A DNA stretch of 64,000 nucleotides from Mantamonas sphyraenae (taxonomy: Eukaryota; CRuMs; Mantamonadidae), in the NCBI GenBank assembly GCA_026936335.1, contig JAPMXV010000041.1, positions 1-64,000 of the forward strand. Direction: 5' to 3'. Position numbers and translations under genes: made by a program. The notes under the pieces are model-generated. The model was not told the origin of the DNA, searched no databases, and worked only from the letters and a program-made list of their open reading frames with translations. Below are positions 10,801-18,975 of the stretch, one piece after another (within the stretch, counting starts at the first letter, position 1; each line of letters opens with the position of its first letter).

Positions 10801-11971
10801 CGTGCGGATCGAGCTGTTTGGCGAGGAGATGGTGAGCCTGGACAAGAGCCTGTTCGACAAGAGCAAGGTCATTGCCACGGGCACATTCAAGCTGCCTGGC
10901 ACAGACGTTTCCGACGAAGATCTGCACCGCCGCGCCCTCGTCTCGGATTTCACGGAGGAGGCAGACGTGTTTGATGTCGCGGACGAAGACGATGTCGAGT
11001 CCGACTACGACTCCGATGACGACGATGAGGAAACCGCCAGTGCCGATCAAGGAGTGACTGTGCGCGACACCGACAGCATTTCATGGAAGGGCATCTTGAA
11101 GCTGATGCGAACGGACCCGCGCAAAGCGCACGAAGCACTCAAAGAGCTGCAGAAGAAGAACAAGAAAAAGATTGAGAACATTGCGCACGACAAGGTGCTT
11201 CGCAAGCGTGGCCGTGCCCTGTTGGACAGCCTGATCAAGAGTCGGGAAGCCAACGAGATCCGCATCATGGCGTCCAAGGCTCGCCACGCACGCAAGGAGG
11301 CGCGTGAGGTTGAGACTCGTCTCAAGAAGCTGAAGCACGTCACCAAGGAGGCACGCCGAAAGGCTGAAACTGCCGTCCGCGACACGTTCAAGACTACTCA
11401 AAAGGCACTGGACCACGAACTGGACCTGGAAGACAGGCTGAAGAAGCTGTGCAAGAAGTACTCGCTCAAGGCGTCCAAGATGATCCCAGATCGCCTTGAG
11501 CACGACCCGTGCGTGGAAGTGATCAACCACTGTTATAACATGCTCGGCAAACAGCGCTGCCACCTGATCAAGAAGCTCAAGCCGACTTGCAAGAAGGTCA
11601 ACGGCAAGTTTGTGCCCAAGACGGTGAAGGAACTCGAGGCCGAGGCCCGCAAGAAGGCCGCCGAGGAAAAGAGGAAGGAGCAAGCAAGGATCAAGCAATG
11701 TTTCTACACCAAAAAGCGTTGCAAGATCGTGCGTGGCTCAACGGTGTGTGTGCATGTCCCTGCGCTGCGTTTCTACTGCCGCGGTTCCTCGGGCCAAAAG
11801 CTTGGCGTCTGCCACAAGCCTGCCCGCAAATGCTACCGCACTAGCCGTCACCGAATCTGCTTCAACGACATTCCTGTGTACGTGAAGTGCAGCGTTCTGA
11901 AGAAGGAGGCTATCGCCAAGGTGCACAAAAGCATGCAGAAGGCCTTTTCCAGACTCCCGCGCCGCATTTGA
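7870..11971 (+). CDS. Large secreted protein: acidic segment, cationic amphipathic helices, beta-rich domain, Cys-rich tail
   Basis: The model is 7870..8572 joined to 8874..11971. The donor is GTAAGT at 8573, the acceptor CAG ends at 8873, the junction is phase 1, and the product is 1266 residues. I do not recognise the family. A signal peptide covers residues 1-26 (LLLILCVSTLTHAHA). An Asp/Glu-dense segment (~430-494) is followed by about 100 residues (~495-597) of Lys/Phe/Ile-rich amphipathic helix with a ~3-4-residue rhythm, for example KKFGKKIAEAVLKFASK. A hydrophobic, beta-predicted domain with conserved Gly and Pro (~600-810) follows. Then come a second acidic patch (~930-958), a Lys/Arg/Glu coiled-coil-like stretch (~970-1090) and a tail with about a dozen cysteines (~1090-1253). 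The adjacent acidic and cationic blocks recall neutralised precursors of membrane-active peptides, but that is inference. Extracellular, granule or vacuolar location is likely. Confidence 0.8.
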
Positions 11972-12140
11972 TGGTGATCCTGCGTGTGATTTCATCTCGC
12001 CCATCCTCTCTAGCGCGTGCTCGCTGCTGGAAGGGTGCAAGGCAATCAAGACTCCATTTCAAGACTCCCACTCCGAATTTGATGGAGTTCTCTGGACCGT
12101 CCCGCCCCTCCCCCCACCGCGCCAATCCAACCCCGCTCCC

Positions 12141-13520
12141 ATGTCTTCCACCCTTGGCTCGCACCGAGCAGAAGACACTCTGTACGTGAGCGGATCCACG
12201 CTGGACGGAGCAAACACGGCCACGCTGGCCGACTCTTGCGCAGATCCCAGCCAACGCACGACCGGCCTCGCCATTTCCCATTGCACCCTCAAGCCGTCTG
12301 CCATTCCAGCCATCCTCGATTCCCTCTCATCTCTCTCCCCTCTCCTGACCTTCTCGATGGACCAATGCGAGTTTGGTGTGGACGACCACGACGGCGACAG
12401 CGACGATCCACGCACCGTGCTCGCCCAAGGCCTTCCGCACTCTCTCTGTATTCTCCGCTGGACCCATTCCAGCCTTGACTCCTCCGCAGCGCTCTCCCTT
12501 GCCCTGCAACGCCTGCAGATACTCGACATCACCGGCAACGCGGTCGGCGACACAGCCGGCGTGGCCTTGGCCGACCTCCTCGCTCCTCCCACGTCCCTCC
12601 TCACCCTCAAACTCGGACGTTGCCACCTGCACACATCGTCCGCTGCGGCCATTGCAACCCACCTTGCCCACAACGCCACGCTGCAGCACCTTTCTCTTTC
12701 GTCGAACCGCATCCGACCGGAAGGCGCCGCAGCGCTTGCTTCTGCCCTCTGCACAAACACATCCCTGCGCTCCCTCAACCTCTCACTCACCGACATTGGG
12801 CAAGACGGCATCATCTCTCTTACCACAGCTCTGTTGCAGAACAACACGCTCTTTTCCCTCGACCTCAACAGCTGCGCTGCACGCGGCACCGACTATCACG
12901 ACTATCTCCTTGACGTCATCCAACACAACACTTCGCTCCAGTACATGATGCTTCCCTGGCTTGGAAAGTCGACGGACCGCTTCCGCGGAGCTGTTGCCCG
13001 CAACCGGCGCCTGAGCACAGCCAACGTCGGCTTCCGCCATCTTTCCGACGCCAACGCAGACCTTGCCAAACAGTTTGTGCGCGCCGTCCTCGAAGGAAAC
13101 CTGGACCAAGCCGCTCGATTCCTTGGTCTCGGCGTTCACGTCGATTCCGTCGTCGAGAAGTTTGCCACCCCTCTCATGTTTGCGGTCTCCAACAACAACA
13201 CAGACATGATCGCCCTGCTCCTGGACCACAACGCCGACCCTTCATTCATGCCGTCGCCACGCTCGCTCTCGTGCGCGTCTCTCGCAGCTGCCACCCACAC
13301 CACCTTTTCCACAGACATTTTCCGCATCGCCCATCCAGACGTCGACCGTGCCATCGAGCTCGCCCTCCTCTTCAACACCACTGAGCGCGACCTCCTCTTT
13401 GCCGCTGGGTCCATGGACGTGTACGAGCCGTCTGCGCTGTGGTCGACGCTGCCCGACGAGGTCTTTCAACACGTGGTCGCCCATCTCTGGACCCTCCCTC
13501 CAGCCTCGCATTCATCGTAA
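12141..13520 (+). CDS. LRR and ankyrin protein with C-terminal F-box-like module
   Basis: A single-exon, 459-residue frame. Residues ~20-300 contain degenerate LRRs of the ribonuclease-inhibitor type, for example LQHLSLSSNRIRPEGAAALA. An ankyrin-like pair follows (~310-390; TPLMFAVSNNNTDMIALLL). The C-terminal block has AIELALLFNTTERDLLFAAG, then TLPDEVFQHVVAHLW. This matches, position for position, the C-terminal blocks of the genes at 4110-6201 and 17052-18947. Degraded copies of this gene's 3' end lie at 14552-14663 and 15757-15852 and mark the edges of a tandem duplication. The function is presumably protein binding, perhaps ubiquitin-ligase related. Confidence 0.85.
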   Translation: MSSTLGSHRAEDTLYVSGSTLDGANTATLADSCADPSQRTTGLAISHCTLKPSAIPAILDSLSSLSPLLTFSMDQCEFGVDDHDGDSDDPRTVLAQGLPHSLCILRWTHSSLDSSAALSLALQRLQILDITGNAVGDTAGVALADLLAPPTSLLTLKLGRCHLHTSSAAAIATHLAHNATLQHLSLSSNRIRPEGAAALASALCTNTSLRSLNLSLTDIGQDGIISLTTALLQNNTLFSLDLNSCAARGTDYHDYLLDVIQHNTSLQYMMLPWLGKSTDRFRGAVARNRRLSTANVGFRHLSDANADLAKQFVRAVLEGNLDQAARFLGLGVHVDSVVEKFATPLMFAVSNNNTDMIALLLDHNADPSFMPSPRSLSCASLAAATHTTFSTDIFRIAHPDVDRAIELALLFNTTERDLLFAAGSMDVYEPSALWSTLPDEVFQHVVAHLWTLPPASHSS

Positions 13521-13628
13521 CTTGTGCCGAGTGTCAGCCCACAGGCACCTAGTCCCCGTCTGATGCGTGGTCAAACTTGAACCACAAAGGTGGCACGTGA
13601 TGATCCTCGATGGCCCCCGCTCAGTCCC

Positions 13629-14372
13629 TCAGTCTCCTCCCCCGTCACCCCCGTCACCCCCGTCACAACCGCCACCACCGTCACCCCCTCCACTACTCAA
13701 ACATTTCCACAAGCAATACAGCGCAAATAATCCAGCCGGGCCAAGGGCCATTGCAGCGACAATGCCATTCAGCGTCGCCAACAGCCAAACCAGTCCAAGG
13801 TTGATCGTGCCAAGCTCGTACCAGCCCTCTCGCACGGAAAAAGGCAACAAGAAGAGGAAGGAGGCGTTGCACAAAGGACCAGCGCCGAGGAATGCTGATG
13901 CCAGAAATCCCGTGACGATCGACGACATTTTCCACAGAGCCCGGCCACAACAAAACAGACAAGGACTCACACACACAACCAAAAAGAGCCACGCCAGACA
14001 CCAAAAGAAAACCAGGTCTCTGATGGAGAGGTTGAACAAATTTGCTGACCATGGAATCGGTACGGTTGCCATCCCTGCCACACACGTGATCAGCTGCGAA
14101 ACAACAAAGCAGGCATATGTGACAGAGTAATACTTTCTCAACCCCTTCTCCTGGGCGTAGTGCTCGTTGCAATAGGCGTCCGCCTCGACGTCCACGTTTT
14201 CGCTCTGCGGCTCTCTTGGCGCCACCGTTTTCAACGCCACCTGCTGAACCTGAAACCTCCTTGCAACACTCCTACAGCCACAATGCGGACACAAAAACGC
14301 ACCGGTGCTTCCCCCTCCGCACTCGGAATCAACAAAACCTGTGATTGTGATTTTTCCCTTGTTGGAAATCAT
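13629..14372 (-). pseudogene. Zinc-ribbon membrane protein, upstream copy with damaged N-terminus
   Basis: This copy matches the gene at 14772-15494 through the four-helix membrane part and the Gly/Asp tail, with only scattered substitutions. Near 14308 it lacks the DNA that in the other copy encodes MELRCSVCSKQVDVEP, including the first CxxC of the zinc ribbon and its start codon. The open frame now runs upstream into non-homologous sequence starting MISNKGK, and only CPHCGC remains of the ribbon. It may be non-functional or produce a ribbon-less membrane protein. Confidence 0.65.
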
Positions 14373-14394
14373 GAGGCGGTGATAGAAACATCAT

Positions 14395-14520
14395 TTTGTC
14401 TCTGGGCGATCTTCATTCCGCGCAAGCACGATCCCGCCGACACTAAATCCACCCGCAACAACATCTCCAACACATCACTCTCCTCCTGCCCAGCAAGGCT
14501 ATGAACGTACCAATGTTGGA
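14395..14520 (-). pseudogene. Ankyrin-repeat relic
   Basis: The minus-strand codons read SLAGQEESDVLEMLLRVDLVSAG, interpretable as one damaged ankyrin repeat. The closest intact sequence is GLEESDVLEMLLEVGSVMAD in the ankyrin gene at 17052-18947. No start or flanking repeats remain. An equivalent fragment lies in the second tandem unit at 15600-15727. Confidence 0.6.
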
Positions 14521-14551
14521 GTGCAAATGAGGAAGATGCCTCGCCCACAAA

Positions 14552-14663
14552 CGCCCATCCAGACGTCGACCGTGCCACCGAGCGCGACCTCCTCTTTGCC
14601 GCTGGATCCATGGACGTGGTCGCCCATCTCTGGACCCTCCCTCCAGCCTCGCATTCATCGTAA
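14552..14663 (+). pseudogene. 3'-end relic of the LRR/ankyrin gene
   Basis: The frame reads PDVDRATERDLLFAAGSMDV then VAHLWTLPPASHSS and the same stop as the gene at 12141-13520. Two internal deletions remove the codons between DRA and TERD and the whole segment containing LPDEV. It is a left-over boundary piece of the tandem duplication. Confidence 0.8.
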
Positions 14664-14771
14664 CTTGTGCCGAGTGTCAGCCCACAGGCACCTAGTCCCC
14701 GTCTGATGCGTGGTCAAACTTGAACCACAAAGGTGGCACGTGATGATCCCCGATGGCCCCCGCTCTGTCCC

Positions 14772-15494
14772 TCAGTCTCCTCCCCCGTCTCCCCCGTCAC
14801 CCCCGTCACAACCGCCACCACCGTCACCCCCTCCACGACTCAAACATTCCCACAAGCAATACAGCGCAAATAATCCAGCCGGGCCAAGGGCCATTGCAGC
14901 GACAATGCCATTCAGCGTCGCCAACAGCCAAACCAGTCCAAGGTTGATCGTGCCAAGCTCGTTCCAGCCCTCTCGCACGGAACCAGGCAACAAGAAGAGG
15001 AAAAAGGCGTTGCACAAAGGACCAGCGCCGAGGAATGCTGATGCCAGAAATCCCGTGACGATCGACGACATTTTCCACAGAGCCCGGCCACAACAAAACA
15101 GACAAGGACTCACACACACAACCAAAAAGAGCCACGCCAGACACCAAAAGAAAACCCGGTCTCTGATGGAGAGGTTGAACAAATTTGCTGACCATGGGAT
15201 CGGTACGGTTGCCATCCCTGCCACACACGTGATCAGCTGCGAAACAACAAAGCAGGCAAATGTGACAGAGTAATACTTTCTCAGCCCCTTCTCCTGGGCG
15301 TAGTGCTCGTTGCAATAGGCGTCTGCCTCGATGTCTACGTTTTCGCTCTGCGGCTCTCTTGGCGCCACCGTTTTCAACGCCACCTGCTGAACCTGAAACC
15401 TCCTTGCAACACTCCTACAGCCACAATGCGGACACAAAAACGCACCGGGCTCCACATCCACCTGCTTGCTGCAAACTGAACACCGCAGCTCCAT
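14772..15494 (-). CDS. Zinc-ribbon, multi-pass membrane protein (unrecognised family)
   Basis: A 240-residue single-exon frame starting at the ATG at 15494 (MELRCSVC). Residues 5-30 have C-x2-C and, 15 residues on, CPHC, a typical zinc ribbon. After a short linker come four or five hydrophobic segments: near FACFVVSQLITCVAG, VFFWCLAWLFLVVCV, GFLASAFLGAG, and a long final segment LGLVWLLATLNGIVAAMALG with more. The C-terminus is a short Gly/Asp repeat encoded by a CACCCCCGT-type minisatellite. This is the intact copy of the duplicated pair. An ATG at 15542 would add 16 residues. Function unknown. Confidence 0.7.
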   Translation of the reverse strand: MELRCSVCSKQVDVEPGAFLCPHCGCRSVARRFQVQQVALKTVAPREPQSENVDIEADAYCNEHYAQEKGLRKYYSVTFACFVVSQLITCVAGMATVPIPWSANLFNLSIRDRVFFWCLAWLFLVVCVSPCLFCCGRALWKMSSIVTGFLASAFLGAGPLCNAFFLFLLPGSVREGWNELGTINLGLVWLLATLNGIVAAMALGPAGLFALYCLWECLSRGGGDGGGGCDGGDGGDGGGD

Positions 15495-15599
15495 CCAGCA
15501 AACCAGCAACGTTGGCCCCCCATCCGCACTCGGAATCAACAAAACCTGTGATTGTGATTTTTCCCTTGTTGGAAATCATCAGGCGGTGATAGAACCATC

Positions 15600-15727
15600 A
15601 TTTTGCCTCTGGGCGATCTTCATTCCGCGCAAGCGATCCCGCCGACACTAAATCCACCCGCAACAACATCTCCAACACATCACTCTCCTCCTGCCCAGCA
15701 AGGCTATGAACGTACCATTGTTGGAGT
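15600..15727 (-). pseudogene. Ankyrin-repeat relic, second copy
   Basis: Same fragment as at 14395-14520 (EESDVLEMLLRVDLVSAGS), carried in the second tandem unit. It differs by a small deletion near 15630. It lacks any start codon or neighbouring repeats. Confidence 0.6.
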
Positions 15728-15756
15728 GCAAATGAGGAAGATGCCTCGCCCACAAA

Positions 15757-15852
15757 CGCCCATCCAGACGTCGACCGTGCCACCGAGCGCGACCTCCTCT
15801 TTGCCGCTGGATCCATGGACGTGGTCGCCCATCTCTGGACCCTCCCTCCAGC
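15757..15852 (+). pseudogene. Third, truncated 3'-end relic of the LRR/ankyrin gene
   Basis: It repeats the DRATERDLLFAAGS-VAHLWTLPPAS reading of 14552-14663, then switches at about 15852 to unrelated sequence that is the stop region of the gamma-glutamylcyclotransferase-like gene. It marks the right edge of the tandem duplication. Confidence 0.75.
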
Positions 15853-15855
15853 CTC

Positions 15856-17055
15856 TCATTGCGCGAAATGAACCTTCTCTGCTCTGGCCATCGCCTTGGC
15901 ATACTCCCTGTCCAACTCACCACTCGCCTGCCCATCCACCACCTGCTCTGCTGATGAACACGCCACCATCACCACCGGCACCTCCTCAATGCATCCCACG
16001 CACACCAACGTGTCCACACACCCTCCTCCATCCACATCCACACACCCATTTCCCCTCAGCCCGTCTCTCATCCCGCTCACTCTCCCCCCACTCCACACCG
16101 CCACCACTTTTTCCACCACCTTCCACGAGCGCAAAAGCCACGCAACTCCACGCGTCCTCCCCTCGCCCTCTTCACCAGCCACTGCCACCAGCTGGCCTTC
16201 CGCCACAACCACTCTGTGCGGAAGTTCCACTGGCACGAATCCGCCCGGATCTTCCTCTCTCTCGACACCCAGGGCACGCATCATCATCCCAAAATCCCCC
16301 CACCCCCCGTACCCGACGAAATACACCTCCTCCCCCTCTCCATCCAACCCACACACCGGCCCCACCTCCAGTTCCATCGCGGACTTCAACACTGCCTCCT
16401 CCAGCTCCTTCTCCGTCCACAAGTCACCTCCACGAAATCCAGTCAACACCCGCACGATCTCTGCGTCGCTCATCCCGTGCATTTCCCTGTAACCAATCAC
16501 AAACTTCTCCAGATACCGGCTGCTAGGACGCCCAATCAGCTCCCGGTTCTTTTCCATCCCACGCGGATCCGTGAAGAACACCACGGGCACGCCATCAACT
16601 CCAACCTCCCCACACACAACCCTCCCGTACCACCCCCCATCCATATCCACCCACCCTTTCTCCACAGCCTCGCACAACCACCTGTCCTTGTCCTCCTCCG
16701 CCAGCTCTCCCACCCTCAACTTGTTCTCCTGCTCGACCACGGCCCAGAACTGATCCACCGTGATCCTGTACAAGCGACACGGCGTCCCTCTTCCCTCCAC
16801 CTCCTCCTCAGACAACCTCACCGTGTCCACAAACGCCACAGCCCCTCCCCACGACCTACTCATGCGCGCAAAGTACAGCTCAAACGGTGCCACCCACCCT
16901 CTCTCCTCCAATGGCTCTGCACAATCTCCACATCCTTGCATCTCCCCCGCAAACCCATACGGCCGCTCTCCCCGCAGATATCCATCCACAAATCTATGCG
17001 AATCCATGTTGCTCCCATATGAACAGTACCACACTTCCCCAACTCCACTCATCAT
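15856..17055 (-). CDS. Gamma-glutamylcyclotransferase-like (AIG2/GGCT fold) protein
   Basis: Starting at the ATG at 17055 or 17052, the product is about 398 residues. The N-terminus reads VWYCSYGSNMDSHRF, the hallmark YGSN motif that forms the substrate pocket in gamma-glutamylcyclotransferase-like proteins. It is followed by FELYFARMSRSWGGAVAF, which resembles the conserved second block of that fold. The remaining ~200 residues extend beyond usual GGCT length and are unassigned. The start codon overlaps the stop of the upstream ankyrin gene (ATGA). That is unusual for eukaryotes and could mean a shared transcript or an undetected small intron joining the two. Catalytic activity is not proven. 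Confidence 0.7.
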   Translation of the reverse strand: MMSGVGEVWYCSYGSNMDSHRFVDGYLRGERPYGFAGEMQGCGDCAEPLEERGWVAPFELYFARMSRSWGGAVAFVDTVRLSEEEVEGRGTPCRLYRITVDQFWAVVEQENKLRVGELAEEDKDRWLCEAVEKGWVDMDGGWYGRVVCGEVGVDGVPVVFFTDPRGMEKNRELIGRPSSRYLEKFVIGYREMHGMSDAEIVRVLTGFRGGDLWTEKELEEAVLKSAMELEVGPVCGLDGEGEEVYFVGYGGWGDFGMMMRALGVEREEDPGGFVPVELPHRVVVAEGQLVAVAGEEGEGRTRGVAWLLRSWKVVEKVVAVWSGGRVSGMRDGLRGNGCVDVDGGGCVDTLVCVGCIEEVPVVMVACSSAEQVVDGQASGELDREYAKAMARAEKVHFAQ

Positions 17056-18947
17056 CCATTTCCTGTGCCCCCCGCGCGCACGCACCCGGTCCACACCACC
17101 CACCTCACCACCCTCTCCATCACCTCATCCGGCAGTGTCACCCACCCTTCCCACCCACCCCCCTCCACATACTCCTCCATCCCACCACACTCAAACATCG
17201 CCTCCCTCTCCTCCCGATTCATCGCCAACGCCACCTCCATCCGCTCCACCACCTGCCTCGGCATCCACCCCTTCTCCACCATCTCCCTCCAATCCACCGC
17301 CTCGACCCCATCCACACCATCCCACACCTCACCATGGCCCACACTCAGCTGCCACAGCAGCCTCGCTTCGCTTTCCGGCCCAAATTCCTTCCTCGCCGTG
17401 CTGCTCTCCAGCTTCAACCCACCATCCAGCAACACCCGCACGACCCCTGCCTCTCCCCCTCTACACGCCACTTTCAGCGCCTTGTTCCGCACCGCTCCGC
17501 CTCCTCGCTCCACCAGCGTTGCCACAAGCTCCTCCTCGCCCCACCATGCCGCTGCCTCACACAGCATGTACCTGTCACACGTACACGACCACCTCACGCT
17601 CTCGTCCAAATCCAGCAGCGCCTCCAACACCTCCCGCTTCCCTCCACACTCCACCGCTCGCATCGCCGTCACCCCAATGTCCACCGGCCACGTCCATTGC
17701 CAAAACTGCCCTCTGAACCTTTCCCAACCCCACCCTCCGTCTGCATCCAGGCACATGCCCAAACCTTGCACCCCGCCCTCAATCTCCATCTCCTTGCCCA
17801 ACATCTTCACCACCTCCACCCTCCCAGCCCTGACCGCCAAATCCAATGCCCGCTCCCCATCCCCATTCACAATCTCCACATTCGCACCCGCATCCAACAG
17901 CATGCGCACGCTCTCCACGCTTCCGCTCTCCGCCGCCACCATCAACGCCGTGTTCCCATCAATGTCCACCCGATCCAAATCCGCCATCACTGAACCCACC
18001 TCCAACAACATCTCCAACACATCACTCTCCTCAAGCCCAGCCGCAAGCATGAGCACCGTCACCTTGCAGTAATCCCGTCCGTATCGCCCTTTCTCAATCA
18101 CTCCCTCGGCCATCTCCTTCTCCCATTCCTTCAACACACTATACTCCACACTTCCTGCCCCACACTCAAGCAGCCATTTCACCATCTCCTTGTCTCCCCT
18201 CTGCACCGCAAACATCAGCGGCGTCCACACATCCTCCATCGGCTTGTCCACCTCCTCACCATTCTCCACAAGCAACTTGGCCGTCTCCATCCTCCCGCAC
18301 TGTACAGCCCGCATCAACCCGGTCTCCAAATTCTTTTCTCGGCTCCACCCTCCCTCTGCCCCAGCCGCAAGCAGCCGCCGCACAACCTCCACATTTTCCT
18401 CCTCCGACCCGCACGCTGCAAACAGCACTGCCTCCAGATCCTCCGCCACCAACGTCACTCCCTCCCACAAAACATCCACCATCTCCCACTGTGCCCCCCA
18501 CACTGCCCTTTCCAGCGCTGCCACCACTGATTCCTTTCCCGCGCACTTCATCAACACCTCGACCACCTCTCTCCTCCCCGTCATCACCGCCAACTCAAAG
18601 TCACCGTCCGCCACCGTCTCCAACTTGCCCAGCGCCTCCACATCCCCCTTCACCACACTCACCCACACTGCGTCCACCCCTTTCTCCACCTGCTCCCTCA
18701 CCTCCACGCGCATCGCTTCCACACACTCCTCCAGCGACCACTCCGACGCTACCCACATGCTCACTGGCTTTCCCAGCTTTGCTTGCACCCCGTCAAACCT
18801 CCGCACGCGATCAACATCCACCACCAACCCTGTCCACGCCCCCTTTTCCGCTTCCTCCGCCTCCAACCCGCCCACCACGTTTGCACACACCGCAACAAAC
18901 AACCCAGCGTCCACTTCATTCACATTCCTCTCACATTCACTGCTCAT
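17052..18947 (-). CDS. Ankyrin-repeat protein with C-terminal F-box-like module
   Basis: A 631-residue uninterrupted frame. Multiple ankyrin repeats are visible between ~130 and ~530: WTPLMFAVQRGDKEMVKWLL, GNTALMVAAESGSVESVRML and ERALDLAVRAGRVEVVKMLG. The C-terminus holds VALAMNREEREAMFECGGM and WVTLPDEVMERVVRWV, the same block found in the two LRR/ankyrin genes of this window. It starts only 28 bp after the stop of the phosphodiesterase gene on the same strand, and its stop overlaps the next start. This operon-like packing makes read-through or a longer transcription unit worth considering. Confidence 0.85.
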   Translation of the reverse strand: MSSECERNVNEVDAGLFVAVCANVVGGLEAEEAEKGAWTGLVVDVDRVRRFDGVQAKLGKPVSMWVASEWSLEECVEAMRVEVREQVEKGVDAVWVSVVKGDVEALGKLETVADGDFELAVMTGRREVVEVLMKCAGKESVVAALERAVWGAQWEMVDVLWEGVTLVAEDLEAVLFAACGSEEENVEVVRRLLAAGAEGGWSREKNLETGLMRAVQCGRMETAKLLVENGEEVDKPMEDVWTPLMFAVQRGDKEMVKWLLECGAGSVEYSVLKEWEKEMAEGVIEKGRYGRDYCKVTVLMLAAGLEESDVLEMLLEVGSVMADLDRVDIDGNTALMVAAESGSVESVRMLLDAGANVEIVNGDGERALDLAVRAGRVEVVKMLGKEMEIEGGVQGLGMCLDADGGWGWERFRGQFWQWTWPVDIGVTAMRAVECGGKREVLEALLDLDESVRWSCTCDRYMLCEAAAWWGEEELVATLVERGGGAVRNKALKVACRGGEAGVVRVLLDGGLKLESSTARKEFGPESEARLLWQLSVGHGEVWDGVDGVEAVDWREMVEKGWMPRQVVERMEVALAMNREEREAMFECGGMEEYVEGGGWEGWVTLPDEVMERVVRWVVWTGCVRAGGTGNG

Positions 18948-18975
18948 CCTGACAAATATACACTTCTCTGTGGCC

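Larger units (their letters stand above)
13328..15852. repeat. ~1.2 kb tandem duplication (two full units and a partial third)
   Basis: The landmark cgcccatccagacgtcgacc occurs at 13328, 14552 and 15757, giving periods of 1224 and 1205 bp. Unit 1 begins inside the 3' end of the LRR gene at 12141. Units 1 and 2 each carry that 3' end, a minus-strand zinc-ribbon membrane protein gene and an ankyrin relic. Unit 3 is only ~95 bp and ends at the stop codon of the gene at 15856. Units 1 and 2 are nearly identical over most of their length, so the duplication is young. Confidence 0.9.
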
